A stretch of 64,000 bases of DNA from Sporobacter sp963675425 (GTDB lineage: Bacteria; Bacillota; Clostridia; Oscillospirales; Oscillospiraceae): assembly GCA_963675425.1 (NCBI GenBank), contig OY776214.1, positions 3,720,001 through 3,784,000 on the forward strand. The letters run 5' to 3'. Within the stretch, counting starts at the first letter, position 1. The number at the start of each line of letters is the position of its first letter. Positions 25,781 through 34,748 of this stretch are shown piece by piece. The position numbers and the translations under genes were made by a program. The notes under the pieces are model-generated. The model had not been told where the DNA came from and searched no databases. It saw only the letters and a program-made list of their open reading frames with translations.

Positions 25781-27340
25781 ATGGCTGAAAAGACGGCAAT
25801 TATCATCGGGGCCGGCCCCGCGGGCCTGACATGCGCGTATGAGCTGCTTACAAGGACGGATATCCGTCCGATCATTCTGGAGGAAACGCCCTATATCGGC
25901 GGCATCTCCAGAACGGCGGAATACAAGGGCAACCGGATGGACCTCGGCGGCCATCGCTTCTTTTCAAAAAACGACGAGATCATGGCGCTGTGGAAAAAGA
26001 TTATGCCCATTCAGGGCGCACCGGCCCTTGACGATAAGCTTTTAAGTCGTGAAAAGCCGTTGGAGCCGGGTGGGCCCGACCCGGAAAAAGCGGACGCCGT
26101 TATGCTCGTGCGGAACCGCGTTTCGCGTATATTCTATTTGCGGAAATTTTTTGACTATCCGATATCCCTCAAGGCGCAGACTTTTATCAATATGGGCTTC
26201 GGGCGTACGATGAAAGCCGGCTTTGGTTATCTCGGATCGGCTGTCTTCAAGCGAAAAGAAAATACGCTGGCCGATTTTTATATCAACCGCTTCGGCAAGC
26301 CGCTGTACGAGATGTTTTTTGAGGATTATACCGAGAAGGTCTGGGGCATCCATCCCTCAAAAATCGCGCCGGACTGGGGCGCACAGCGTGTTAAAGGCCT
26401 GTCCTTATCCAAGGCCGTTTTCAACATTATAAAAAAGCCTTTCGTTGGAAAAAACGGCAAAAACGTCGAAACGTCTCTCATTGAGCAGTATTTTTATCCC
26501 AAAAAGGGACCGGGCCAGCTCTGGGAGCATCTGGCCGAGCTTGTTCGTGAACTGGGCGGAGATATCCGGATGAACACCAAAGCCGTTTCGTTTAACAGCC
26601 AGGATAACCGTGTCATGTCGGTGACCGTTGAAACGGACGGGAAAACAGAAACGCTTACCGGCGATTATTTTATCTCCTCAATGCCGGTTAAAGACCTCGT
26701 TGCCGGCCTGGGAGACGCCGTACCCGAGGACATCCAAGGCATTGCCGCCGCACTTCCCTACCGGGATTTTATCACCGTCGGCCTGCTAATGAAAAAACTG
26801 GAACTCAAAAACGAAACGAAGATGAAGACGGTTTCGGGGATCGTGCCCGACTGCTGGATCTACATTCAGGAGCGGGACGTGAAGATCGGGCGGCTTCAGA
26901 TTTTCAACAACTGGTCGCCATATATGGTCAGCGACCTTGAAAACACGGTATTCGTCGGACTGGAATATTTCTGCGACGAAGGCGACGACATGTGGAATAT
27001 GTCCGACACCGATTTCATCGAACTGGCAACAGACGAGCTGGAGAAGATTGGCGTCATCCGCCGCGAGAACGTTCTGGACAGCGTGCGGCTGCGCGTTAAA
27101 AAAGCATATCCCGCCTATTTCGGTTCGTACTCGGAATTTGGCCGCGTTCGCGCAAGCCTTGACGCTTTTGAAAATCTCTACTGCGTGGGGCGCAACGGAC
27201 AGCACAAATACAACAATATGGACCACTCCATGCTGACGGCGATTGAAGCCGTGACGGCGATTAAAGACGGCAAAACCAATAAAAACGACATCTGGAACGT
27301 CAATACTGAGACAGAGTACCACGAGACGAAAAAAAGCTGA
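25781..27340 (+). CDS. NAD(P)/FAD-dependent oxidoreductase (amine oxidase/UGM-like)
   Basis: 519 residues. The FAD dinucleotide motif GAGPAGLTCAYEL is at 10-22, then DLGGHRFFSK, a feature of the UDP-galactopyranose mutase/protoporphyrinogen oxidase-like group. The C-terminus NGQHKYNNMDHSMLTAIEA is the FAD-contact region. It is third in the GT39-GtrA cluster, so a sugar-modifying role is likely but the substrate is unknown. An SD GGGAGACAGGAA lies upstream of ATG 25781. It ends at a terminator shared with the convergent gene. Confidence 0.82.
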   Translation: MAEKTAIIIGAGPAGLTCAYELLTRTDIRPIILEETPYIGGISRTAEYKGNRMDLGGHRFFSKNDEIMALWKKIMPIQGAPALDDKLLSREKPLEPGGPDPEKADAVMLVRNRVSRIFYLRKFFDYPISLKAQTFINMGFGRTMKAGFGYLGSAVFKRKENTLADFYINRFGKPLYEMFFEDYTEKVWGIHPSKIAPDWGAQRVKGLSLSKAVFNIIKKPFVGKNGKNVETSLIEQYFYPKKGPGQLWEHLAELVRELGGDIRMNTKAVSFNSQDNRVMSVTVETDGKTETLTGDYFISSMPVKDLVAGLGDAVPEDIQGIAAALPYRDFITVGLLMKKLELKNETKMKTVSGIVPDCWIYIQERDVKIGRLQIFNNWSPYMVSDLENTVFVGLEYFCDEGDDMWNMSDTDFIELATDELEKIGVIRRENVLDSVRLRVKKAYPAYFGSYSEFGRVRASLDAFENLYCVGRNGQHKYNNMDHSMLTAIEAVTAIKDGKTNKNDIWNVNTETEYHETKKS

Positions 27341-27382
27341 CGCGCCCGGCGGCTGCAACGCTTAAACCAAACCCATACAAAA

Positions 27383-27412
27383 GGCCGTGGTTTCCGATAG
27401 GAAACCACGGCC
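27383..27412. terminator. Bidirectional terminator
   Basis: Twelve-bp perfect stem GGCCGTGGTTTC/GAAACCACGGCC with a 6-nt loop between two convergent genes. TTTT follows on the minus strand; the plus side has TCATTATG. Confidence 0.7.
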
Positions 27413-27431
27413 TCATTATGTAGTTTGAGCT

Positions 27432-27806
27432 TCAGCCGGTCAGTGCCGGTTTAACCGGCTGCTTTGTGAAAATACTGTCAAGTGTAAAGACGATGACGAA
27501 AACAGCCGAAACAACCGCCCATAGGAGCATGTCTCCAAATTCGCCCATTTTGCAAAATCCGATGACCGCTTCGGCCAGGTATACAGTACCCGCCGTAAAG
27601 CTGCCAAGCTTACTGTCGCACATGATGATGGCAACGAGCCCGCCCACCAGAAACGCCGCCATTGTCACGGCCCCGGTCTTGGGGCCGAGACTCCCCAGCA
27701 CAGCTCCGGCTGCATTTGTGATGACGGCCAGCGCATAGGTCTGAAGTGCAGTGACCGCTGCTATGAGAACGCTGACAACACCAATAATGATTTTGACGAC
27801 CTTCAT
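27432..27806 (-). CDS. Small four-TM membrane protein, unknown function
   Basis: 124 residues, almost wholly hydrophobic, with about four membrane segments and a GAVTMAAFLVGGLVAIIM segment. I do not recognise the family. SD GGAGGACG before ATG 27806. It stands alone between the FAD oxidoreductase (convergent) and the acidic small protein upstream. Confidence 0.6.
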   Translation of the reverse strand: MKVVKIIIGVVSVLIAAVTALQTYALAVITNAAGAVLGSLGPKTGAVTMAAFLVGGLVAIIMCDSKLGSFTAGTVYLAEAVIGFCKMGEFGDMLLWAVVSAVFVIVFTLDSIFTKQPVKPALTG

Positions 27807-27949
27807 TAAACGTCCTCCCTGTCTGTTGTATATTTTCCGCAGCTGCGGTAAGGTACACAGATAAAAGAGTGACTGTACCGTTTATTCAGTCGGGGCTGAT
27901 ACTGGCCTTTTGACAAGTCCGGCTATGCAGGCTGTTCAGCGGAATTTTG

Positions 27950-28144
27950 CTATATAATGACCTTTTTTGTCTTCTGGTCTTCGTTTTTTGTTTTCAGGAC
28001 CTTCTTCTCGCTGAGTTTTTCATCCGGCTCAAACTCCAGGCTATCCGGCGTTTCAACTTCCTCTTCGTCGTCCCAGGAAATTGTCATACCATCCATTTTA
28101 ACTGTTTTACCTTTTAGATTTTCATTTTTTTCGACCAGCGCCAT
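27950..28144 (-). CDS. Small charged protein, unknown function
   Basis: 64 residues from ATG 28144 (SD AAAGGAGG, 7-nt spacer). It has a Lys-rich start, a central very acidic run (SWDDEEEVETPDSLEFEPDE) and a Lys-rich tail. No membrane segment, cysteine or known motif. It has its own strong promoter, so it is probably real and expressed. A longer frame to 28180 lacks an SD. Confidence 0.6.
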   Translation of the reverse strand: MALVEKNENLKGKTVKMDGMTISWDDEEEVETPDSLEFEPDEKLSEKKVLKTKNEDQKTKKVII

Positions 28145-28170
28145 AAAAACGCCTCCTTTGCTACAGCACA

Positions 28171-28199
28171 ATTGTAGCAAATCGCTCGATATTCGTCAA
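28171..28199 (-). promoter_or_regulatory. Promoter of the small charged protein
   Basis: TTGACG, 17-bp spacer, TACAAT on the minus strand, 27 bp before the start codon. An adjacent TTGCTACAATTGTGCTGTAGCAA inverted repeat overlaps the -10 and start region and could be an operator. Confidence 0.7.
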
Positions 28200-28263
28200 C
28201 TGAAACGGCGGACAGTCACGCCAGTAATAAATTACCACGCGTCGCGCGCGAGTCCCGTCGAAA

Positions 28264-28306
28264 TAAAGGCGCTGTCTTCCCTTCAGGTCGGAAAACAGTG
28301 CCTTTT
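28264..28306 (-). terminator. Probable terminator of CPBP protease gene
   Basis: Minus-strand hairpin AAAAGGCACTGT...ACAGCGCCTTT with one mismatch, close to the stop codon at 28315. The T tract is short. Confidence 0.45.
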
Positions 28307-28314
28307 CTCTGTTT

Positions 28315-29256
28315 TTAATATCCTTCCCTATCAGGACCGCTGCCGGCGTCCGGGCCGCCGCCCGTTCCGGATACCCGGACGGGACGGTTATTCCAGTACA
28401 GGCTGTCGTCCATGCCGTGCTTGAAGCTCTTGCTGGCGAGAATAAAAGTACCCGTCAGAACAAATAGCGCCAAGCTCGCCACCGTAATAACGAGACTCCA
28501 GCTTTCCATCTGGCCGGCTGAAAAAAACTCGTCGATGATCACCGACAGCGAATTAATGGATACATGGATGATGATCGGCGCGATAATGGAGTTGCTTCGA
28601 TAATACACAAAGCCGATGATCAGCCCCAGAATGAACGCGTACACCCCCTGCACGACATTGAGGTGATAGATACCGAATAACAGCGCCTGCAGAACAAGTG
28701 CGACTTTTACCTTTGTAATCTTGCGCAGCTCGCCGAAAACGAGGCCCCGGAATAATATCTCCTCAAAAATCGGACCGATGATGCCTACGGATAAAAGCGT
28801 CAGGACAAAGCTGCCGCCGAAGATCATCTCCGACATCTGCTCATAATTATTGAATACCTTAGAGAAAATATCGATCTGGCTTAAAAGCGTTAAAATGATC
28901 GCGAGCATGTAACTGAGCGAGCAGCCGAATAAAACAAGGACCGGGATGCTTAAAGGCCGGATGCTCCGGACGCTCACAAAGGTGAAAAGCTCCTGCCTGC
29001 GCTCCCGGTAAAACAGATAGTAGGTGGGCACGGTGATCGCAACGGCCAGAAGCAAAACCCACGGCGTCTGCGCCGCGAGATAACTTGTAATTTCGAGAAT
29101 CACTTCATCTAAATCAGGCTGCAGGCCGGTGGCGGCTAATGCCATAAACTGCCCGATCATATGCACCACACCAAAGCCCAGCATGATAAACAGCTGTGCG
29201 ATCTGATAGATGGCCAAAAACAGCACGATGATACCGATGGCCTTAAGGATCTTCAT
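28315..29256 (-). CDS. CPBP family intramembrane metalloprotease (Abi/CAAX-like)
   Basis: 313 residues with about eight membrane segments. The diagnostic motifs are EEILFRGLVF (Glu-Glu and Arg) and FGIYHLN (His), with a later HVSINS (His): the membrane metalloprotease site of Rce1/Abi-like proteins. The roles of bacterial members vary (bacteriocin self-protection, protein processing) and none is indicated here. SD GGAG before ATG 29256. It is monocistronic with its own promoter. Confidence 0.88.
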   Translation of the reverse strand: MKILKAIGIIVLFLAIYQIAQLFIMLGFGVVHMIGQFMALAATGLQPDLDEVILEITSYLAAQTPWVLLLAVAITVPTYYLFYRERRQELFTFVSVRSIRPLSIPVLVLFGCSLSYMLAIILTLLSQIDIFSKVFNNYEQMSEMIFGGSFVLTLLSVGIIGPIFEEILFRGLVFGELRKITKVKVALVLQALLFGIYHLNVVQGVYAFILGLIIGFVYYRSNSIIAPIIIHVSINSLSVIIDEFFSAGQMESWSLVITVASLALFVLTGTFILASKSFKHGMDDSLYWNNRPVRVSGTGGGPDAGSGPDREGY

Positions 29257-29320
29257 TTAACCAACTCCACTGTGATTTTATGCGCCCGGCGGCTGCCGTA
29301 CCGCTTGGAAGCATATGGAC

Positions 29321-29349
29321 ATTATATCTTACGGCACCGCCGTTGTCGA
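29321..29349 (-). promoter_or_regulatory. Promoter of the CPBP gene
   Basis: TCGACA, 17-bp spacer, TATAAT on the minus strand, about 65 bp before the start codon. Confidence 0.55.
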
Positions 29350-29755
29350 GCTTAAGGTGTCGGACTCAGCGACATGTCGGCCAGTAACCCTGCCGTCCGC
29401 GCTTTTCCGCCCGTCAACTCTCTTAATTTCATCATCACCACCGGCTAATATACCTCAATTTCATTCTGACAACAGACGGTTTTTCTCAGCTCGCCAATAG
29501 AAATTTTTCTGCGGATACGTTGTCTATACCGGCGGCATCGCTTCCACTAATGCTACTGTAATGAGAATAGCAAACAAACCCCAAACATATTAAAACAGAA
29601 TTTTCTTATATCAATAATTGAGAAAAACAGCTCGAAAATTCGTCAAAATATCAATATAGCAGTTCCTGAATTAATTCGATACTAAATATGGTTATAGCTC
29701 ACACTCACCAATACAGTAATTGAAACAAAAGCGGAAAGGCGATGTTATTTAGCAC
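29350..29755. other. Intergenic region before chemoreceptor gene
   Basis: About 400 bp without a gene. It must contain the promoter of the divergent chemoreceptor gene, but no clear sigma-A or flagellar-type (TAAA...GCCGATAA) promoter was found. No riboswitch core is seen, unlike upstream of the second chemoreceptor. Confidence 0.4.
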
Positions 29756-31750
29756 ATGACTAGAGAAAAAAAAGGAAATCCGAAAAGAGGCGGCAAGCAA
29801 AAATCCATAAAAAACAAACTGATTGTCTATATGGTTACAATGGCAGCGGCCATAACGATCCTAAGCGGTACGGTTTTGTGCATCATGCTTTATTCCAACA
29901 TCAACCGCAATATGACAGAACGGGTGCAGGAAAGTGCTGTCGCATATAACGATTCAATCAGTAATGCAATCGAGGCCTACCGAATGAAAGTTGAGTCGCT
30001 CGCTCAAAATCCCTCGGTGACCGATGAAAGCAAGTCTGCGGAAGAACTGACGGCGTATTTGAATGAACTGGCTGCGCTTAACGGTTTTCGCTCTATCAAT
30101 ATAACCGATGCCAACGGTATTGATTTAAACGGTATTGATCTCAGCTCCAGAGAATATTTTAAGCACGGAATGGCCGGAGAAACCTATATTTCCGGCACGC
30201 AGGTCAGTAAGCTCGACGGCTCCGTTATGCTCATGATGTGCACAAAGCTGAACAACGGGAGCGATTACGGCGGCGTATTATTCTGTGATTGCGCCAGCGA
30301 CACGTTCAGCGCCATGATAGACAACGTTTCCATTGGCGATACGGGCTACGGCTTTATTGTTGATAAAAATGGAACCATCATCGCACATAGGGACCGGGAC
30401 AACGTGACAAACTTTGTCAACTATATAACCATGGCCGAAGAGGATGCGTCTTATCAAGGCATGGCTGATGTCGTACAGCAGATGATTGCCGGAAAAACGG
30501 ACGTGGCCCAGGCCACGCTCGACGGCCAGCGCCTGTGCGTCGGCTTTACGCCGATACCGGGCACCGACGGGTGGAGTATCGCCGTGGGCGCCAGCGTCGG
30601 GGAGCTCATGGGCAGCTTCTATACGAGCCTGGGTATAACGGCCGGAATGGTTATATTGTTTATCATCTTGTCCGTAATCCTGTCAACTATCATCTCAAGG
30701 CCCATCGCGAACCCCATCACCTCCATAGTCCGGAGAATCGAGCTTTTATCCGAGGGCGATTTACATACGGAGGTGCCCCGCTTTAACAACCGGGATGAAA
30801 TCGGTGAGCTATCCAGATCATTTGCCGGAACAGTGGATACCTTGCAGGATTATGTGACGGAAATTTCGAGCGTCCTGGACAACTTGGCCAAAGGCGATTT
30901 CACAGTGGAATCCGAGCAGGATTACCGCGGAGATTTCAAGCCCATCAAGACCGCACTGGTTACCATTATCACCAACTTAAACCAGGTTTTCAGCGGCATT
31001 TCACAATCCTCAAACGACGTAACACACGCCGCGCAGCAAGTATCCGGCACGGCCCAGACCATGGCGCAGGGCGCCTCGGAGCAGGCGGCGGCTGTTGAGG
31101 AGCTCTTTGCCACGGTAACCGAAATCGCCAACGACGTCAGCCGGAACGCCGCCAACGCCGAAAAGGCCGCCGAGCTCTCTCAGGAATCTTTCTCCGGCGT
31201 AGAGGTTGGAAACCAACAGATGCGGAAAATGGTGGATTCTATGGCGGATATCCACAAAACATCCTCGGAAATTGGCGCAATAATTAAGACCATTGAGGAC
31301 ATCGCCTTCCAGACTAACATCCTGGCCCTTAACGCCTCGGTGGAAGCCGCGCGCGCCGGAATGCACGGCAAGGGCTTTGCCGTGGTTGCCGAGGAAGTAA
31401 AAAATCTCGCCAACAAGAGCGCCACGGCGGCTCAAAACACAAATTCTCTGATTACCAATTCCCTCAGCGCCGTGGAAAATGGCACACATATCGCCAGCGA
31501 AACGGCAACGGCCCTGAGCGGCATGCTTGAAACGGCGAAGCAGACGTATGAACTGATCACCCAAATCTCTAAGGCCAGTGAGACGCAGGCGGCCGGAATT
31601 GAACAGGTCCATCACGGAATCGAGCAGATTTCCTCCGTCGTGCAGGCTAACTCCGCGGCCAGCGAGGAGACGGCCGCGACGAGCGAGGAGCTTACAAGCC
31701 AAGCACAGGCAATGAAGGAATCCATCGCCTACATGAAGCTGAAAAAATAA
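29756..31750 (+). CDS. Methyl-accepting chemotaxis protein
   Basis: 664-residue transmembrane chemoreceptor. Basic N-terminus, TM1 (about 24-47), a Cache-type extracellular sensor domain (to about 285), TM2 (about 290-312), HAMP domain, then a coiled-coil signalling domain whose hairpin tip reads EDIAFQTNILALNASVEAAR. Signals to CheA/CheW, which are not in the window. The ligand is unknown, though Cache domains often bind amino acids or carboxylates. The SD is weak (GGAAAGGCG, 16 nt from ATG). A clear terminator follows. Confidence 0.93.
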   Translation: MTREKKGNPKRGGKQKSIKNKLIVYMVTMAAAITILSGTVLCIMLYSNINRNMTERVQESAVAYNDSISNAIEAYRMKVESLAQNPSVTDESKSAEELTAYLNELAALNGFRSINITDANGIDLNGIDLSSREYFKHGMAGETYISGTQVSKLDGSVMLMMCTKLNNGSDYGGVLFCDCASDTFSAMIDNVSIGDTGYGFIVDKNGTIIAHRDRDNVTNFVNYITMAEEDASYQGMADVVQQMIAGKTDVAQATLDGQRLCVGFTPIPGTDGWSIAVGASVGELMGSFYTSLGITAGMVILFIILSVILSTIISRPIANPITSIVRRIELLSEGDLHTEVPRFNNRDEIGELSRSFAGTVDTLQDYVTEISSVLDNLAKGDFTVESEQDYRGDFKPIKTALVTIITNLNQVFSGISQSSNDVTHAAQQVSGTAQTMAQGASEQAAAVEELFATVTEIANDVSRNAANAEKAAELSQESFSGVEVGNQQMRKMVDSMADIHKTSSEIGAIIKTIEDIAFQTNILALNASVEAARAGMHGKGFAVVAEEVKNLANKSATAAQNTNSLITNSLSAVENGTHIASETATALSGMLETAKQTYELITQISKASETQAAGIEQVHHGIEQISSVVQANSAASEETAATSEELTSQAQAMKESIAYMKLKK

Positions 31751-31772
31751 AACTTAATAGGCCCTAAAGAAA

Positions 31773-31816
31773 CAGAGCCTGGCGCCCTACAATGCGGCGC
31801 TACGGCTCTGTTTTTC
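31773..31816 (+). terminator. Terminator of the first chemoreceptor gene
   Basis: Hairpin CAGAGCCTGGCGCC...GGCGCTACGGCTCTG followed by TTTTT, 23 bp after the stop codon. Confidence 0.8.
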
Positions 31817-31866
31817 GGTTTATCGGCTGAATCAATACGCCACTGCCTAACGCTGCCGAAGGCTCC

Positions 31867-32136
31867 TCACAGGACGGTCAGCCAATTTATGAGCAATATG
31901 AGCGCTACACCCGGAACACCCAGTACGCCGACAATCACAGCGTTAATCCAGTTGACGGCCACCGTGATACCGACAAACGCGCCCAGCCAGTTGAGCGCAA
32001 ACAGCGCAATAAAGCCCACAACCGTGTTCAAAACCAGCTTAAGGATAATTTTAATCGGTTTTTTAAGTATGATGAATACAACGAGGACTAATATCGCAAC
32101 GACAATAATAACGCCCGTCGTTTGAAGGCCTGACAC
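31867..32136 (-). CDS. bofA: Pro-sigma-K processing inhibitor BofA family protein
   Basis: Small integral membrane protein. In Bacillus, BofA holds the SpoIVFB protease inactive in the mother cell until the forespore signals. 89 residues from GTG 32136, preceded by AAAGGGGGAG; a longer frame to 32199 would bury that SD. Two or three membrane segments end with WINAVIVGVLGVPGVALILLI, matching the conserved C-terminal BofA block. Supports a spore-forming host. Confidence 0.85.
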   Translation of the reverse strand: MSGLQTTGVIIVVAILVLVVFIILKKPIKIILKLVLNTVVGFIALFALNWLGAFVGITVAVNWINAVIVGVLGVPGVALILLINWLTVL

Positions 32137-32199
32137 AATCACTCCCCCTTTGTCAGTCTGTCCACTAGTACTATATTCACGGTTTCCGAAATATTTCAT

Positions 32200-32510
32200 G
32201 AAAAATGGTCATGCCTTCGTTTATTTCGGCCGTGATAAACAGCGTATCGTTTATATTATAAACGGGTTATACGCGCATGCGGTCACCTTCCGGGTCTCAA
32301 AATTTCATAAATTTTCACGTTTAAATTGGGCGATTGTGTCTCATAATAATCTCGGACATGAAAACCCGGCTGTATTAGGCCGGTGCCAGCGCTATGAAAT
32401 ATTGTGCGAAACGCGCAGTGTAAAAAGCGTCTATGGCGAATGGCTGTCAGTCGGCAGGTTTAAGATTTATATGCAAAGACGTATGTGAATCGATTTTTGT
32501 GTCTGAGAGC
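32200..32510 (+). other. Unassigned transcribed-looking region upstream of terminator
   Basis: About 310 bp followed by a good terminator at 32511. A frame of 112 codons (32150-32488) exists, but it lacks a ribosome binding site, overlaps the bofA 5' end and has no recognisable motif. The region has local inverted repeats (for example CCCGGC...GCCGG), so a small RNA is as likely as a protein. I could not assign a promoter or a family. Confidence 0.3.
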
Positions 32511-32545
32511 GGTGGCTGTTTTAATTAACAGCCACCGTTTTGTTG
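32511..32545 (+). terminator. Rho-independent terminator
   Basis: Ten-bp stem GGTGGCTGTT/AACAGCCACC, further closed by TTAATTAA, then GTTTTGTTG. It ends whatever is transcribed from 32.2 kb. Confidence 0.7.
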
Positions 32546-32659
32546 TATCAATAAAAAAGCAGATATGCTTTCACGATTATTAAGGCTAAGCTGTATCAAG
32601 GCTGATTCTTTTTTCGTCACAGCAGACGCTGTTTAAAGCTAACGGACCGAAAAAATCGC

Positions 32660-32688
32660 TTGATTTTATCATTTTTTTCAGATATACT
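32660..32688 (+). promoter_or_regulatory. Promoter of the parE operon
   Basis: TTGATT, 17-bp spacer containing a T7 run, TATACT. It is 50 bp upstream of the parE start codon. Confidence 0.6.
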
Positions 32689-32698
32689 ATATATCTGA
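32678..32698. promoter_or_regulatory. Palindromic operator candidate over the parE -10
   Basis: Perfect palindrome TCAGATATA-CTA-TATATCTGA overlapping the -10 hexamer. Position and symmetry suggest a repressor site. The repressor is unknown. Confidence 0.45.
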
Positions 32699-32737
32699 TA
32701 GAATTGTCTATTACATCTCTATATATAGGGGAAACAC

Positions 32738-34726
32738 ATGAGAAAAACAGCCGCTCCAGCTTCATATTCCAACGAGAGCATCTCCGCGCTCAAGGGCGCG
32801 GACCGGGTCCGCAAGCGTCCCGGCGTCATCTTCGGCTCAGACGGGCTGGAGGGCTGCCAGCATGCCGTTTTTGAGATTTTATCCAACGCCATTGACGAAG
32901 CCCGGGAGGGCCACGGCAAGATCATCACACTCACGCGCTACAGCGATTTATCGATCGAGGTTGAGGATAACGGACGCGGCTGCCCCGTCGACTGGAACCC
33001 AAAGGAAAGCCGTTTTAACTGGGAGCTCGTCTTCTGCGAGCTGTACGCCGGCGGCAAATACTCAAACGACGAGGGCGAGATTTACGAGTATTCGCTGGGG
33101 CTCAACGGCCTTGGCTCGTGCGCCACACAGTATTCATCCGAGTATATGGACGTAACCGTCTGGCGCGAGGAAAAAAAGTACAGCCTTCACTTTGAAAAAG
33201 GCGAAAACGTCGGCGGGCTGTCATCGGAAGATTATAAAGGCCGCCGGACCGGTACGCTTATTCGCTGGAAGCCGGATCTCGACGTCTTTACGGATATTGA
33301 TATCCCAACCGAATATTTTCTGGACATCCTCAAGCGTCAGGCCGTTGTCAATGCCGGTATCACGTTTCGCTTCCGCAATCAAAACGGCGGCAGCTTTGAT
33401 ACGACCGACTTTTTATATCCCAACGGCATTGTCGACTATGTCGGCGAGCTCTCGGGGAGCGACACGCTGACGCAGCCGGTCTTCATTGAGTCGGAGCGGC
33501 GCGGGCGTGACCGGGCGGACAAGCCGGAATACAAGGTCAAGCTATCGGCGGCCTTCTGCTTTTCCAACAAGATCAACGTGATTGAGTATTATCATAACTC
33601 CTCCTGGCTTGAGCACGGCGGCGCGCCGGAAAAAGCCACGAAGAGCGCCTTCGTCTCTGAGGTAGACGCCTATCTCAAGAAGACGAATAAATATCAGAAG
33701 AACGAAAGCAAGGTCAGCTTCACCGACATTCAGGATTGTCTGATCCTCGTGACGAACTGCTTTTCCACGCAGACCTCCTATGAAAATCAGACGAAAAAAG
33801 CCATTACCAACAAGTTCATCCAGGAGGCGATGACGGATTTCTTCCGCAGCCAGCTGGAGGTCTATTTTATAGAAAACAAGGCTGAGGCCGACCGCGTTGC
33901 CGACCAGATTCTCGTCAACAAGAGAAGCCGTGAAACGGCCGAAAAGGCACGGCTGAACATCAAGAAAAAGCTGTCCGGCGGTATTGATCTCAGCAACCGG
34001 ATTCAGAAGTTTGTCGACTGCCGGACGAAGGACGTCGCCAAGCGTGAGATTTATATCGTCGAGGGCGACAGCGCGCTCGGCGCGTGCAAGCTCAGCCGCG
34101 ACGCGGAATTTCAGGGCATCATGCCGGTGCGCGGCAAAATTCTCAACTGCCTGAAAGCCGACTACGATAAAATTTTTAAAAACGATATTATTACGGACCT
34201 TTTAAAGGTCCTCGGCTGCGGTGTCGAGGTCCAGACAAAGCACTCTAAGGACTTAAGCACGTTTGATCTGGCCAATCTCCGGTGGAACCGCGTCATCATC
34301 TGCACCGATGCCGATGTGGACGGCTTCCAGATCCGCACACTCATCCTGACGATGCTTTACCGGCTCGTGCCAACCCTCATCCGAGAGGGTTGCGTCTACA
34401 TCGCTGAATCACCCCTGTATGAAATTGAGAGCAAGGGCAAAACCTACTTCGCGTACTCAGACCGCGAGAAAAACGAAATCCTGACCAAGTTCGGCGACGT
34501 CAAGTATTCGATCAGCCGATCAAAGGGTCTCGGCGAAAACGATCCAGAAATGATGTGGATGACGACGATGAACCCCGCAACGCGACGGCTCATCAAGGTC
34601 ATGCCGACAGATATTACAGCCACAAGCGCCGCGTTTGACCTGCTCTTAGGCGATAATCTCGCCGGCCGGAAGGATTTTATCAGCGAAAACGGATATCGGT
34701 ATCTCGATATCGCGGATGTATCATAA
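32738..34726 (+). CDS. parE: DNA topoisomerase IV subunit B (ParE/GyrB family)
   Basis: 662-residue ATPase subunit of a type IIA topoisomerase. The GHKL ATP site has EILSNAIDEA (catalytic Glu, Asn) and DNGRGCPVDWNP. The Toprim domain has VEGDSALG and CTDADVDGFQIRT. VEGDSALG departs from the usual EGDSAGG by one residue. Partner parC lies 350 bp downstream after a YciI-like gene. ParE rather than GyrB is inferred from the ParC-like partner. SD AGGGG. Confidence 0.88.
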   Translation: MRKTAAPASYSNESISALKGADRVRKRPGVIFGSDGLEGCQHAVFEILSNAIDEAREGHGKIITLTRYSDLSIEVEDNGRGCPVDWNPKESRFNWELVFCELYAGGKYSNDEGEIYEYSLGLNGLGSCATQYSSEYMDVTVWREEKKYSLHFEKGENVGGLSSEDYKGRRTGTLIRWKPDLDVFTDIDIPTEYFLDILKRQAVVNAGITFRFRNQNGGSFDTTDFLYPNGIVDYVGELSGSDTLTQPVFIESERRGRDRADKPEYKVKLSAAFCFSNKINVIEYYHNSSWLEHGGAPEKATKSAFVSEVDAYLKKTNKYQKNESKVSFTDIQDCLILVTNCFSTQTSYENQTKKAITNKFIQEAMTDFFRSQLEVYFIENKAEADRVADQILVNKRSRETAEKARLNIKKKLSGGIDLSNRIQKFVDCRTKDVAKREIYIVEGDSALGACKLSRDAEFQGIMPVRGKILNCLKADYDKIFKNDIITDLLKVLGCGVEVQTKHSKDLSTFDLANLRWNRVIICTDADVDGFQIRTLILTMLYRLVPTLIREGCVYIAESPLYEIESKGKTYFAYSDREKNEILTKFGDVKYSISRSKGLGENDPEMMWMTTMNPATRRLIKVMPTDITATSAAFDLLLGDNLAGRKDFISENGYRYLDIADVS

Positions 34727-34748
34727 ATAACGGATTACGGGAGGTTTT

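Noticed and set aside
32150..32488. 112-codon plus-strand frame just before a terminator
   Set aside because: No SD, overlaps the bofA upstream region, no motif or hydrophobic pattern. Reported only as an unassigned region.
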